Positions 47,745 to 57,511 are shown, counted from the stretch's first letter. The stretch is 63,620 bases of DNA from Olsenella urininfantis (GCF_900155635.1 NZ_LT732540.1:375930-439549), one strand, 5' to 3'. Translations and numbers: made by a program. Notes: generated by a model from the sequence alone, not told the origin.

Positions 47745-47758
47745 GGTACACTTGTTCC
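47745..47758 (+). promoter_or_regulatory. Candidate LexA/DinR box upstream of uvrB
   Basis: GGTAC-ACTT-GTTCC resembles the Gram-positive SOS box CGAAC-N4-GTTCG; the right half fits well and the left has two mismatches. It lies 31 bp before the uvrB GTG. On its own it is weak; a better site precedes uvrA. Confidence 0.3.
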
Positions 47759-47789
47759 AAACAACTTGGGGGGGCAAAGGAGTGCCAGA

Positions 47790-50108
47790 GTGGCCTCAGC
47801 GTGGGATAGTCAGGAAGGCTCCTCTGCGGAGCAGCGCGGCTTCATGACGGACGAGGGCGAGAGCGTGAACTTCGAGCCGCTGGCGGGGACGCCTGCCGCG
47901 CAGGAGCGCTTTGGGGCGGAGCTCAGGCGCTTCGGCATGGAGCGAGGCAGCGAGCGCCTGCAGGTGGTCTCGGACTTCGAGCCCGCCGGGGACCAGCCCC
48001 AGGCCATAGAGAGGCTCTCGCAAGGCGTCGAGGAGGGCCTGCGCTACCAGACGCTTTTGGGCGTCACGGGCTCGGGCAAGACCTTCTCTATGGCAAAGAC
48101 CATCGAGGCCGTGCAGAGGCCTACCTTGATCATGGAGCCCAACAAGACGCTGGCCGCCCAGGTTGCCAGCGAGATGAAGGAGCTCTTCCCCAACAACGCG
48201 GTGGTCTACTTCGTCTCGTACTACGACTACTACCAGCCCGAGGCCTACGTGCCGCAGACGGACACCTTCATCGAGAAGGACGCCTCCATCAACGAGGAGG
48301 TGGAGAAGCTGCGCCACCAGGCGACCTCGAGCCTGCTCTCCCGCCGTGACGTCATCGTGGTCGCCTCGGTCAGCTGCATCTACGGCATCGGCAGCCCGCA
48401 GGACTATGCGGGTCTGGCCCCAAACGTGGACAAGTCCGTTCCACTCGAGCGTGATGACCTCGTGCGGGAGCTCATAGACATCCAGTACGACCGCAATGAC
48501 TACGACCTCTCGCGCGGGACCTTTCGCGTGCGCGGGGATACCGTGGACGTGTTCCCGCCCTATGCGGAGAACCCCCTGCGCGTGAGCTTCTTCGGCGACG
48601 AGGTCGAGCTCATCGCGGAAATCGACAGCGTGACCGGGGAACTGGTCCGCGAGTTCGATGCCGTGCCCATCTGGCCCGCGTCCCACTACGTCACCGAGAG
48701 GCCCAAGGTCACACACGCCATCAAGACCATCAGCGAGGAGCTTGAGGGGCGCGTGCGGGAGCTCAAGGACAACGACATGGTCCTTGAGGCCCAGCGCCTC
48801 TCGCAGAGGACCGCCTACGACCTCGAGATGCTCGAGACCATGGGCTACTGCTCAGGTATCGAGAACTACTCGCGCCACATGGACGGACGCCACGCGGGCG
48901 AGCCGCCCTACACCCTGATTGACTACTTCCCTCGCGACATGCTCTGTATCATCGACGAGAGCCACGTCACGGTGCCCCAGATCCGTGGCATGTACGAGGG
49001 CGACCGCGCCCGCAAGATCACCCTCGTGGACCATGGCTTCCGCCTGCCCTCGGCGCTTGACAACCGTCCGCTGCGCTTTGACGAGTTCGAGCGGCGCGTA
49101 CCCCAGTTCATCTACGTCTCGGCGACTCCAGGAGACTACGAGGAGGGTGTGACCCAGCGGGAGGTGGAGCAGATCATCCGCCCCACGGGCCTGCTCGATC
49201 CCCTGGTGGAGCTTCGTCCCGTGAGGGGTCAGATAGACGATCTCTTGGAGGAGATCCGCGAGCGCGTGGCGCGCAGGGAGCGCGTGCTGGTGACGACCCT
49301 CACCAAGCGCATGGCGGAGGACCTCACCGACCACCTCCTGGACGCCAACGTGCGCGTGAACTACATGCACTCGGACACCGCCACCCTGGACCGCATAGCC
49401 ATCATCCGCGACCTGCGCCTGGGCAAGATTGACGTGCTTGTGGGAATCAACCTGTTGCGCGAGGGGCTGGACATCCCCGAGGTGTCCCTCGTGGCCATCC
49501 TGGACGCAGACAAGGAGGGCTTCCTGAGAAACCGCCGATCCCTCATCCAGACCATGGGCCGCGCGGCCAGGAACGCCCAGGGCAAGGTCATCATGTATGC
49601 GGACTCCATCACGGACTCCATGCGCATAGCGATGGACGAGACGGCCCGCCGCCGCGCCCTGCAGGAGGCCTTCAACGAGGAGCATGGCATCACGCCGCAG
49701 ACCATTCGCAAGTCCATCACGGACGTCACGAGCTTCATCGAGGAGGCATCGGCTACGCTTGGGGGCAAGTCGCGCGTGAACGGGGAGTTCCTCACGGCGG
49801 CAGGGCCCGCGGGCGAGGCATCCGGGCAGGCCGGCGAGGACATGGCCCAGGCGCTGGCAAGCGAGCTCGAGACCCTTCCCAAGGAGGAGCTTTCGCGCGT
49901 GCTGGGGTCGCTCGAGGACGAGATGCTCCAGGCGTCCGCAGACATGGACTTCGAGCGGGCCGCTCGCCTGCGCGACCAGATCGTGGCCCTGCGCTCCCAG
50001 CTCGAGGGCTCAAGCGCGCAGGACGTCATAGACCGCCTGAAGGCGACGGACCGCAAGGGGAGCGCACACGCCACCCGTCGCAGGTACAAGGGTCGCAGGA
50101 AGCACTAG
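47790..50108 (+). CDS. uvrB: Excinuclease ABC subunit B
   Basis: UvrB verifies DNA damage with UvrA and recruits UvrC. The helicase core is clear: Walker [10 protein letters not shown], the beta-hairpin [18 protein letters not shown], and helicase motifs with [11 protein letters not shown] and [11 protein letters not shown]-terminal UVR motif ([14 protein letters not shown]) is present. The GTG at 47790 has AAAGGAG seven bases upstream and gives 772 residues, with about 55 residues before the usual family start. ATGs at 47844 and 47938 are alternatives. Confidence 0.95.
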   Translation: MASAWDSQEGSSAEQRGFMTDEGESVNFEPLAGTPAAQERFGAELRRFGMERGSERLQVVSDFEPAGDQPQAIERLSQGVEEGLRYQTLLGVTGSGKTFSMAKTIEAVQRPTLIMEPNKTLAAQVASEMKELFPNNAVVYFVSYYDYYQPEAYVPQTDTFIEKDASINEEVEKLRHQATSSLLSRRDVIVVASVSCIYGIGSPQDYAGLAPNVDKSVPLERDDLVRELIDIQYDRNDYDLSRGTFRVRGDTVDVFPPYAENPLRVSFFGDEVELIAEIDSVTGELVREFDAVPIWPASHYVTERPKVTHAIKTISEELEGRVRELKDNDMVLEAQRLSQRTAYDLEMLETMGYCSGIENYSRHMDGRHAGEPPYTLIDYFPRDMLCIIDESHVTVPQIRGMYEGDRARKITLVDHGFRLPSALDNRPLRFDEFERRVPQFIYVSATPGDYEEGVTQREVEQIIRPTGLLDPLVELRPVRGQIDDLLEEIRERVARRERVLVTTLTKRMAEDLTDHLLDANVRVNYMHSDTATLDRIAIIRDLRLGKIDVLVGINLLREGLDIPEVSLVAILDADKEGFLRNRRSLIQTMGRAARNAQGKVIMYADSITDSMRIAMDETARRRALQEAFNEEHGITPQTIRKSITDVTSFIEEASATLGGKSRVNGEFLTAAGPAGEASGQAGEDMAQALASELETLPKEELSRVLGSLEDEMLQASADMDFERAARLRDQIVALRSQLEGSSAQDVIDRLKATDRKGSAHATRRRYKGRRKH

Positions 50109-50124
50109 GGGGTTGTGCCTGGCG

Positions 50125-50690
50125 CTAGAGCAGGTCCACTCCAAGCTCTCCGAGCGCCTGGGCCTGCGCGCCAGCGCCGGAGTCGGTGATGATGCCCGTA
50201 AAGTCGCTGATGCGGGCGTAGCGGTAGCTGCCTCTGGCGCGAAACTTGTGCGAGTCTGCAACGAGGTAGCTGCGCACGCTGCCCTCGAGTGCGGTCTGCT
50301 TCACGGCACCGTCCTCCATGTCGAAGGTGGAGACGCTGTCATCGTTCACGTTTATCTCAAGGGTTCCAAGGAATGCCAGGTCGAAGCGGATGCGCGCAAT
50401 ATCTCGCACGGTCTTTGACCCAACGAGGCCAAAGAGCTCCAGGTTCATCCTCCCTGCGGGGCACTCCGCCACCACGTTCTTCCCTGCGGCAACCCTCTTC
50501 ACAACGTCGAGCATGTTGGAGACCACCACCGCGCTCTTCGGCCCCTCGGCAAAGAGGTCTGCAAGGTAGAGGTTGGTGGACGAGATGTCCAGGAACACCA
50601 CCTGCCCGTCTTCCACGATCTCGTAGGCCTTGCGCGCAATGGCGGCCTTCTGCTCGCGGCGGTCGTCTATGCGAGAGGTGACGACGCGCT
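50125..50690 (-). pseudogene. DeoR-family sugar regulator, N-terminal HTH deleted
   Basis: The frame encodes only the C-terminal sensor domain of a DeoR repressor (EQKAAIARKAYEIVEDG, VFLDISSTN, AGRMNLELFGLVG, down to GIITDSGAGAQA). Homology stops at about 50685, where the helix-turn-helix and linker should begin. There the sequence switches to an internal piece of a glycyl radical enzyme on the other strand. A single deletion between two divergent genes explains both stumps. It cannot bind DNA as it stands. Confidence 0.8.
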
Positions 50691-50696
50691 TCCTGC

Positions 50697-51187
50697 GCCA
50701 CTACGGTCGCGAGGTGAGCAAGTACCAGAACGTGCTCTCGGGGACCTTCCAGCCCAGTTCGTACACGGTGAGCGCGCACATCCCTCTGGGCGCCGCCGTG
50801 GGTGCCATGCCCGACGGCCGCCATGCCGGCGAGCAGCTTGCCGACGGCGGCCTCTCGCCCATGCTGGGAAGGGACGTGAGCGGGCCTACCGCCAGCCTCA
50901 TGAGCGTCTCGAAGCTCGACAACTGGAGAGACGCCAACGGGTCCCTGCTCAACGTGAAGTTCTCGCCGAGCACGCTGGCGGGCGAGGGCGGCCTGAAGAA
51001 GCTCATGGCGTACCTGCGTGCCTTCTGTCGCCTGGGCATACAACACATCCAGTGCATCAACCCGACTGATGACGAGATCGGGCACATGGCTCAGGGCGCC
51101 GTTGAAGCTCGTGGTGGCGATCACTGCGGTTTCTTCAGGGAGCTTCGCGTAAGCGATGTTGTCAGCATTCTTGAGATGGCCCGATAG
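50697..51187 (+). pseudogene. Glycyl radical enzyme fragment (pyruvate formate-lyase-like)
   Basis: About 130 residues match the C-terminal third of PFL-like glycyl radical enzymes: REVSKYQNVLSGTF, AVGAMPDGRHAGEQLADGG, SPMLGRDVSGPTA, SKLDNW and the stretch ending HIQCINPTDDE. The N-terminal several hundred residues with the active Cys are missing, and the glycyl-radical loop (RVxGY) is also absent: after about 51080 the family match is lost. The frame stays open to 51187. This is a doubly truncated remnant with no activity expected. Confidence 0.78.
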
Positions 51188-51221
51188 CCTGCAATCCCAC
51201 CGCCATCGTCATGCCCTGGAC

Positions 51222-51259
51222 ACGAGGGGACTGACGGCGTTGCACTGACCCCTCGTCAG
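51222..51259 (+). promoter_or_regulatory. Hairpin upstream of the PTS IIA gene
   Basis: ACGAGGGG (51222-51229) pairs with CCCCTCGT (51249-51256), and CTGACG with CGTCAG nested and overlapping. The alternative pairings could make a weak switch. It lies 27 bases before the IIA start and has no T-run. Confidence 0.35.
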
Positions 51260-51285
51260 GGCTGCTCGAAAGGAAAGGAAAGGCC

Positions 51286-51744
51286 GTGCACGACTTTATT
51301 CAAGAGCCAAACATCTTCTCTGGGCAGAGTCTGGAAGACCGTGACAGCGTTCTTCGCTTCATTGCGAACAGGGCTGCTGAGCTCGACATTACTGACGATG
51401 CCAACGGAGTCTACGAGGCATTCCAGTATCGCGAAAGCCTTGATATGACCGGCATGCTCGAAGGATTTGCAATACCTCATGCCAAGTGTGCCAACATCAA
51501 GCGTGCTGCGGTCATCGTAGTAAAGAACACTCATCCAGTTGCGTGGCCGAGTTTCGATGACATTGACTGCGACATCTTCATTGCTCTGCTCGTGCCTGAC
51601 GTTGAGGCGGGTACGACTCATATCAAGCTTCTCTCCAAGACGGCGGTCCTCCTGACCAAGGACGATTTCCGCAAGAAGATTCGCGAGACTGATGATCGGG
51701 CCGAAATAGCTCGCATAATCAACGAGGGCGTTGGCACAGATTGA
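51286..51744 (+). CDS. PTS IIA component (fructose/galactitol type)
   Basis: This 152-residue PTS_IIA_2 protein has the phosphorylated His in EGFAIPHAKC (about residue 65). It accepts phosphate from HPr and passes it to a IIB. It starts with GTG after AAAGGAAAGG. Base composition here and in the next gene is clearly lower in GC than in the flanks. The matching IIB is at 53204 but no IIC permease is present in the window. Confidence 0.85.
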   Translation: MHDFIQEPNIFSGQSLEDRDSVLRFIANRAAELDITDDANGVYEAFQYRESLDMTGMLEGFAIPHAKCANIKRAAVIVVKNTHPVAWPSFDDIDCDIFIALLVPDVEAGTTHIKLLSKTAVLLTKDDFRKKIRETDDRAEIARIINEGVGTD

Positions 51745-51835
51745 CGTTTGACGAGGCCCATGTCATTCATCACGGTTCTCTCATTGACTGGTTATGCCGT
51801 GCATTGTGTCGATTGGCTTATTCAAAGGACTGTTC

Positions 51836-52978
51836 ATGCCTAGCTTGCTTTTTGCATCCGACTCCTTCAAAGGAAGTATTTCTTCAACTCGTGCCTCAGA
51901 GCTTCTTTCACTGGTGGCGCATGACGAATGGGCACAGGTCGATTTGCGCTCGGTTGCCGTGGCGGATGGAGGGGAGGGGACTGTCGAGGCGCTCGTGAAC
52001 GCCTTGGGCGGCGAGTTGGTGCACGTGATGGTTAAGAACCCTTGCGGTGCAGATATACAGGCATCTTATGGTCTTCTGCCTAATGGCGGCGCCATCATCG
52101 AGATGGCCGCGGCGTCAGGGCTTCCGCTTCTCTCGACGAATCAGCGTGACCCTCGCTTTACGTCAACCTTTGGAACCGGACAACTAATTGCTGATGCTCT
52201 GGACAGAGGAGTTACAGACATCTCGCTTGCCATAGGCGGCAGCGCGACCAACGACGGCGGCATGGGGGCAATGCGTGCCCTGGGTGCCCGCTTCCTTGAC
52301 GCTGATGAAAGAGAGCTGGCAGGCCGGGGCAAGGACCTAATTCGCGTGCGTTCGATCGATCTTTCCGGTATGGATGAGCGTGTCTCCCAAGTTCATTTTC
52401 ATGTCATGTGTGATGTCGACAATCCCCTCGTGGGTCCGCAGGGGGCTTCTTGCGTGTTTGGTCCCCAGAAGGGTGCCGATGAGGTGGTTGTTGCTGAGCT
52501 CGAGAAGGGCATGAAGTCCTACTCTTCGGTTCTTGCCAAAACCTTTGGCATTGATGTGTCGGGTGACCCTGGAGCGGGAGCTGCGGGTGGTTTGGGCGCG
52601 GCTGCGCGTCTTTTTCTAGGTGCTGACATGGTTTCGGGCATTGAATACGTCCTTGATCTTGTGCATTTTGATGAGCTGCTCGAAGGTGTGGACGTTTGCA
52701 TTACTGGAGAGGGACATGCTGACGGGCAGTCAGTGCGTGGAAAAGTCATAAGTGGCGTTGCCCGACGCTGCAATCGGCATGGAGTGCCCTGCGTCGCATT
52801 GGTTGGATCTATGGATTCAAGTGCAACTATCTTGCTTGAACATGGGGTGTCGGCGCTCGTGCCTACAGTGATCGAGTGTGGTTCGGTCGAAGAGGCAATG
52901 CGTTATGCGGAGCAAAATTACATCCTCGCGGCTAAACGCATTTTTTCACTCCTGAAAATTGGTACTCAACTTACATAA
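51836..52978 (+). CDS. glxK: Glycerate kinase (class II)
   Basis: The 380-residue GarK/GlxK-type kinase has ASDSFKGSISS, VADGGEGTVEAL, GSATNDGGMGA and GAGAAGGLG motifs, and phosphorylates D-glycerate. AAAGGA lies seven bases before the ATG at 51836. It sits between the PTS IIA and IIB genes. Codon use is softer (many TTT, GAT, CTT, GCA codons) than in neighbouring genes, suggesting a different origin. The 225 bases after it (52979-53203) contain no gene that I can support. Confidence 0.88.
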   Translation: MPSLLFASDSFKGSISSTRASELLSLVAHDEWAQVDLRSVAVADGGEGTVEALVNALGGELVHVMVKNPCGADIQASYGLLPNGGAIIEMAAASGLPLLSTNQRDPRFTSTFGTGQLIADALDRGVTDISLAIGGSATNDGGMGAMRALGARFLDADERELAGRGKDLIRVRSIDLSGMDERVSQVHFHVMCDVDNPLVGPQGASCVFGPQKGADEVVVAELEKGMKSYSSVLAKTFGIDVSGDPGAGAAGGLGAAARLFLGADMVSGIEYVLDLVHFDELLEGVDVCITGEGHADGQSVRGKVISGVARRCNRHGVPCVALVGSMDSSATILLEHGVSALVPTVIECGSVEEAMRYAEQNYILAAKRIFSLLKIGTQLT

Positions 52979-53203
52979 GTGTGCTGAGGATGTCGGTGAG
53001 GTACCTGGCATGAAGCGCGCTCTGATACCCATGCCATGGCATCTCGCGAGAGGACAGCCCTTGTCGCAAGAGATTAAAACCAGGTTCGCTCGAAGAGACG
53101 GGTTGTGAGATGTCGCTCTCGTGCTATTCCTTCTGATCAGGTGTAACCCTGGGCTAGACTTGGGTCAAGATGTGACCCCATCTAGTCGAGGAGGAGAAGC
53201 ATT

Positions 53204-53488
53204 ATGTCCGCAAAGATCGTCGTCGCCTGTGGGTCGGGTGTTGCCACCTCCCAGGCCGTTGCCAACAAGATCCGCAAGCTGCTCGAGGCAGAGGGCGTCG
53301 AGGCGCAGGTCGTTGCCACAGACGTGGCCTCCCTGCATGAGGTGCTCAAGGGTGCCGCCGCCTACGTGAGCGTCGTGAAGACGCAGGAGAGGGTGGATGT
53401 CCCCACCTTCAACGGCGTCGCCTTCCTCACGGGCATGGGGCAGGACGAGGAGCTTGCCCGCCTCGTGGAGCTCGTTCGCGAGGCCTAG
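53204..53488 (+). CDS. PTS IIB component (galactitol type)
   Basis: The 94-residue IIB protein has the phosphorylated Cys in the P-loop VVACGSGVATSQ (C9) and resembles GatB. Its composition is GC-rich again, unlike the IIA and kinase genes. Without a IIC it cannot move sugar by itself; it may serve a permease elsewhere or be a relic of the broken locus. It overlaps the convergent flavoprotein gene by 4 bp. Confidence 0.83.
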   Translation: MSAKIVVACGSGVATSQAVANKIRKLLEAEGVEAQVVATDVASLHEVLKGAAAYVSVVKTQERVDVPTFNGVAFLTGMGQDEELARLVELVREA

Positions 53489-55149
53489 CTGCTCCTCAGG
53501 CTCCTCACCAGGGCCTCGGCAACGCGCAGCCCGTCCGTTGCCGCGCTCATGATGCCTCCCGCATACCCCGCGCCCTCGCCGCAGGGCCAAAGGCCCCCTG
53601 TCGATATGGACTGGAGGTCCTCTCCGCGCGTCACGCGCACTGGCGCGCTTGACCTGGTCTCCACGCCGGTGAGGACGCCGTCCGGATGGGCAAAGCCATG
53701 CAGCCTGCGGTCCATCTGCGGGATTGCCGCGCGCAGGGTCTGGCTGACATAGTCTGGCAGGCAGCCCTCGACGGACCCCCAGCGCACGCCCCGCGGGTAT
53801 GTGGGGGCAACGCTCCTCTCGCAGCCTGACTTACGCCCCGCGAGGAAGTCACCCACGAGCTGGGCGGGTGCCACATAGCCGCCTCCCCCCAGCTCGAAGG
53901 CGCGCTGCTCGCACCGTCTCTGGAGGGCAACGCCTGCCAGCACGTCGTCCCCGGGCAGGTCCCCCGGAAACACGTTGGCCAGAAGGCCGGCGTTGGCGTT
54001 TGCGCCCGCGCGGTCAGAGAGGCTCATGCCGTTTGTTACCACGCCCCCTTCCTCGCTGGCGGCGGCAACGACGTATCCTCCGGGGCACATGCAGAACGAG
54101 AAGGCCGAGCGGCCGGAGTCGAGGTGCGCAACCAGCTTGAAGGCCGCAGCTCCCAGGGCGGGGTGCCCGGCGGACTGCCCGTACTGGGCACGGTCGATGG
54201 TTGCCTGGAGCTGCTCGATGCGCACGCCCATGGCGAAGGTCTTGCGCTCGAGGGCAACCCCCGCCTCCTTGAGCAGGCCGAAGACGTCGCGCGCCGAGTG
54301 CCCGCAGGCAAGCACCACGCTGCTGGCGGCAATGCGCTCCTCGCTTACCAGGCCGGCGCCATCTCGCCGCTCGAGCGTGACGGAGCTCACGCGCCCACCG
54401 GAAATCCCCAGCTCCGTCATGCGGCAGGAGAAGCGGACCTCTCCTCCCGCCTCCTCGATGCGCCTGCAGACGTTGCTGACCACCTGGGGGAGAACGTCGC
54501 TCCCCACGTGGGGCTTCGCATCCCACAGGATCTTGCGCTGGGCGCCGGCCTCGACGAGGGTCTCGAGGATGAAGCGGTGCGCGACGCTCTTGGTGCCCGT
54601 CGAGAGCTTGCCGTCAGAGAAGGTGCCGGCGCCTCCCAGGCCAAACTGTATGTTGCTCTCGCAGTCAAGCTCGCCCGTCTCGTTGAAGCGCCCGATCGCG
54701 CGCGTGCGCCTCTCGCTGGGCTCTCCTCGCTCAACCAGAAGGGGCTCAAGGCCTGCCTCGGCCAGGGCAAGCGCGCAGAAGAGACCTGCGCACCCTGCTC
54801 CCACCACAACGGGCCGCTGGGCGAGCCTGGTCTCGAGGCGGGCGGGAAGTCGGTAACGCTCGTCCTCGACCAGTTGCAGGTTTCTGTCCTCATGGCGGCG
54901 CCTGAGACGGGACAGGAGCTCGCGCTCTGCGTTGGACGCGCCCCTGAGCTGCAGCCGCACGCTGTAGGTGTAGAAGATGTCGCCCTTCTTGCGTGCGTCC
55001 AGCGAGCGCTTGCGCGGCTCCAGCGAGAGGAGGTCGTCGGGCTGCAGGTGCAGCCTCCTCATGACCTGGGAGCGCAGGACGCGCTCCTCCTGGCCGTCGC
55101 TGCCGTCCAGCCCGTTCAGGGGAATGCGGATGTTGGAGAGCTCAAGCAT
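53485..55149 (-). CDS. FAD-dependent oxidoreductase (COG2509-like)
   Basis: This 554-residue flavoprotein has an N-terminal RNA-binding-like segment (RKRSLDARKKGDIFYTYSV), an FAD site (VVVGAGCAGLFCALALAEAG), the family motif NIQFGLGGAGTFSDGKL and a C-terminal GEGAGYAGGIMSAATDGL. Members are widespread and conserved but their substrate is not known. It starts 16 bases after the next flavoprotein's stop; both lie in one minus-strand operon with mrp. Confidence 0.83.
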   Translation of the reverse strand: MLELSNIRIPLNGLDGSDGQEERVLRSQVMRRLHLQPDDLLSLEPRKRSLDARKKGDIFYTYSVRLQLRGASNAERELLSRLRRRHEDRNLQLVEDERYRLPARLETRLAQRPVVVGAGCAGLFCALALAEAGLEPLLVERGEPSERRTRAIGRFNETGELDCESNIQFGLGGAGTFSDGKLSTGTKSVAHRFILETLVEAGAQRKILWDAKPHVGSDVLPQVVSNVCRRIEEAGGEVRFSCRMTELGISGGRVSSVTLERRDGAGLVSEERIAASSVVLACGHSARDVFGLLKEAGVALERKTFAMGVRIEQLQATIDRAQYGQSAGHPALGAAAFKLVAHLDSGRSAFSFCMCPGGYVVAAASEEGGVVTNGMSLSDRAGANANAGLLANVFPGDLPGDDVLAGVALQRRCEQRAFELGGGGYVAPAQLVGDFLAGRKSGCERSVAPTYPRGVRWGSVEGCLPDYVSQTLRAAIPQMDRRLHGFAHPDGVLTGVETRSSAPVRVTRGEDLQSISTGGLWPCGEGAGYAGGIMSAATDGLRVAEALVRSLRSS

Positions 55150-55164
55150 GGGGAACGCCTTCTT

Positions 55165-56421
55165 CTAGTGTGATGCCTTGCCAAGCGTCTGACCTGCGGC
55201 GGCGCTGCCGGCAAGCATGCCGCTCTTCCAGGCCCAGGCCAGGTTGAAGCCGCCACAGTCCGCGTCTATGTCCAGCGCCTCTCCGCAGGCGAAGAGGCCT
55301 GGTGCGCTCGCGCACGAGAGGTCCTGCGCCGCGAACTGCGAGCAGGCAAGCCCACCCCGTCGTACCTGGGCATGCGTCTCGTCGGCAGTGCCCAGGGCGC
55401 GCAGGCGGAAGCCCTTCGCGAGTCCTGCCAGCTCCTCGCTCGAGCATGCAAGACCCTCGAGGAGAGACGCGATGTCCGGGTCCAGCACCCCGTCCAGGCA
55501 GCCGGGAACAAAACGTCCCCTGCGCTTGGGGTCCACCAGGTCCAGAAGCTCATCATGCGTGAGCTCGCTGGCAAGGTCCAGGAGGAGCCCGTCTCCCTCG
55601 TGTGCGCGGCGCGAGAGGTCGAATATCACGATTCCCGAGAGACCATAGCTGCGGATGAGCAGCTCGCCCCCCTCGTCCCAGAGCCGCTTCCCCTCTCGGA
55701 CGAGTGTGACGCGCGCCTGGGCGCGTCTTCCGTCGAGCGTCAGAAGAGGGGAGTCCTCGCAGGACAGCGGGCAGAGCACGGGCCGCCTCTCGTGCAGCTC
55801 AAGCCCCAGGCCCGCAGCAACGCTGGCGTCCGTGCCTCCATATGCCAGGACGAGCGAGGAGCAGCGCAGGCTGCCGCGACGTGCGCTGCCTTCTGGGAGC
55901 TCCTGCGTGAAGCCCACACAAAAGCCGTCCTCCGTCCGCCTCGCCTCGTCTGCCCTGCGAGCGCAGCCCAGGGTCACCCCTGCGCGCCGGGCGCGTGCGA
56001 GGAGGACGTTGCGCAGACTCGCCGCGCGCCGGGAGCGAGGGTAGAGACGGTCCTCCTCCTGGACCCAGCGAAGGCCACAGTCCGAGAAGAACGCCAGGAT
56101 GTCTTCGAGCGCGCGCTCGCCAAACGCCGCCCGGACGAAGCCCGCGTCGTTGTAGCGCCTGGGGTCTAGGTTGGTGTTCGCGAAGTTGCAGCGGCCGTTT
56201 CCCGTTGCGAGGATGCTGCGCCCGCATTCCACATCCGCCTCGAGCACCAGGACCTTCGCCCCCTGCTCTGCGGCACAGATGCCCGCCACGAGTCCCGCAG
56301 CGCCTCCTCCCAGCACAACCACGTCATAGTGCTGCGCCAGCTCGATTGCGTCCGCGGCGCAAAGCAGTGCCCCGCGACGCCTGGCCCTCGAGGCCCTGTC
56401 CCTTGTCTTGCCCTGGGACAT
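55165..56421 (-). CDS. HI0933/YhiN-family flavoprotein
   Basis: The 418-residue protein carries the FAD motif VVVLGGGAAGLVAGICAAEQG and the family signature SILATGNGRCNFAN, with C-terminal GGFNLAWAWKSGMLAG. Relatives include BaiN, which reduces bile acid intermediates, but most are untested. A 25-residue leader precedes the flavin domain. Its start lies 4 bases past the mrp stop, so translation is probably coupled. Confidence 0.84.
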   Translation of the reverse strand: MSQGKTRDRASRARRRGALLCAADAIELAQHYDVVVLGGGAAGLVAGICAAEQGAKVLVLEADVECGRSILATGNGRCNFANTNLDPRRYNDAGFVRAAFGERALEDILAFFSDCGLRWVQEEDRLYPRSRRAASLRNVLLARARRAGVTLGCARRADEARRTEDGFCVGFTQELPEGSARRGSLRCSSLVLAYGGTDASVAAGLGLELHERRPVLCPLSCEDSPLLTLDGRRAQARVTLVREGKRLWDEGGELLIRSYGLSGIVIFDLSRRAHEGDGLLLDLASELTHDELLDLVDPKRRGRFVPGCLDGVLDPDIASLLEGLACSSEELAGLAKGFRLRALGTADETHAQVRRGGLACSQFAAQDLSCASAPGLFACGEALDIDADCGGFNLAWAWKSGMLAGSAAAGQTLGKASH

Positions 56422-56424
56422 GCC

Positions 56425-57270
56425 CTAGGCCCCGATGGCGGCCAGGGCCTTGGGAACGAATCCCTCCGGGAGCACCTTCTCGAAGTCACCGGCATCGCAG
56501 CTCGCGGCGATGGCGGGATCGATGGGAAGGGTGTCCAGGGCCTTGATGCCAAAGGCCTCGGTGGTCTCGGACAGGTGGCTGGGTCCGAAGGGCTCGATCC
56601 TGCGGCCGCAGTCGGGGCAGGCCACGTAGCTCATGTTCTCTACAACGCCCAGCACAGGAACGTCCATCATGGCGGCCATCTTCACGGCCTTGCCCACCAC
56701 CATCTGGACCAGGTCCTGAGGCGAGCTCACGATGACCACGCCCTCGATGGGCAGGCTCTGGAAGACGGTGAGCGCAACGTCGCCCGTTCCCGGAGGCATG
56801 TCAACCAGCAGGTAGTCGATCTCGCCCCAGGCGGTCTCCTCGAAGAACTGGCGCAGCGCGCCCATGAGCATGGGACCGCGCCAGAGCACGGGGTCCGTCT
56901 CGTTCTCAAGCACCAGGTTGGTGCTCATGATCTTGATGCCGCCCGCGGACTGTGCGGGAACGAGCTTCTGGTTGAAGGCGGTGGCATGCACGCCCGAGAG
57001 GCCGAACATCTTGGGGATCGAGGGCCCCGTGATGTCCGCGTCCATGATGGCGACCTTGTGTCCGGCCCGGCTGAGCTCGCATGCAAGAGCGCCCGTGACC
57101 AGGGACTTGCCGACGCCCCCCTTGCCGGAGATGACACCGATCACGTGCTTTATGTGCGAGCCCTCCTCGGGCTGGAACCTCTTGGGGCCTTGCTCCTGGG
57201 TACTGTGGTGGCCCAGCGCCTCGTCAACCTCGCGCCTCAGCGCCTCCTCGTCGATGTCTGGCATCCGCAT
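56425..57270 (-). CDS. mrp: Mrp/ApbC-type Fe-S cluster carrier ATPase
   Basis: The 281-residue P-loop ATPase has the deviant Walker A GKGGVGKS, DADITGPSIP, LLVDMPPGTGD and the cluster-binding CPDCGRRIEPFG near residue 235. It moves 4Fe-4S clusters to target proteins in the cytoplasm. The ATG at 57270 follows AAGGAGAGG; the longer open frame upstream has no ribosome site. It leads the minus-strand operon with two flavoproteins. Confidence 0.92.
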   Translation of the reverse strand: MRMPDIDEEALRREVDEALGHHSTQEQGPKRFQPEEGSHIKHVIGVISGKGGVGKSLVTGALACELSRAGHKVAIMDADITGPSIPKMFGLSGVHATAFNQKLVPAQSAGGIKIMSTNLVLENETDPVLWRGPMLMGALRQFFEETAWGEIDYLLVDMPPGTGDVALTVFQSLPIEGVVIVSSPQDLVQMVVGKAVKMAAMMDVPVLGVVENMSYVACPDCGRRIEPFGPSHLSETTEAFGIKALDTLPIDPAIAASCDAGDFEKVLPEGFVPKALAAIGA

Positions 57271-57430
57271 TTCCTCTCCTTGGGGCGGCGGGAACGCCCG
57301 CCATGGCGTATGTACTGGCTTGATTCTACCCAAGGGGTGAGCGAGACGACCCAACGCACGGACTCCTGCGTCTATACTTTCGGGAAAGCCAGCAAGCCGC
57401 CATCTGCGGCCCAAGAGAGAGGACGCTTTC

Positions 57431-57511
57431 ATGAAGGCTCACAAGTTCTTTGCCTGGGCAACCGTAACCTGCTTCGTCCTGACCATGATCACGGGCTACA
57501 AGCGCGCGTAG
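57431..57511 (+). CDS. 26-residue small membrane peptide
   Basis: An ATG at 57431 with GAGAGAGGA eight bases upstream opens a 26-codon gene. The peptide has a basic start (MKAHK), one hydrophobic segment (FFAWATVTCFVLTMITG) and a basic end (YKRA). A TATACT box lies at 57373-57378. The layout is that of tiny single-pass membrane proteins. I do not know a function. It precedes the YhcH-like gene by 38 bases. Confidence 0.55.
   Translation: MKAHKFFAWATVTCFVLTMITGYKRA

Noticed and set aside
50357..51124. Minus-strand frame spanning the DeoR/glycyl-radical junction
   Set aside because: It crosses two unrelated gene remnants in a frame that matches neither.
53010..53108. Possible 32-codon gene in the gap before PTS IIB
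   Set aside because: It has no clear ribosome site, no hydrophobic or family pattern, and sits in a decayed locus.
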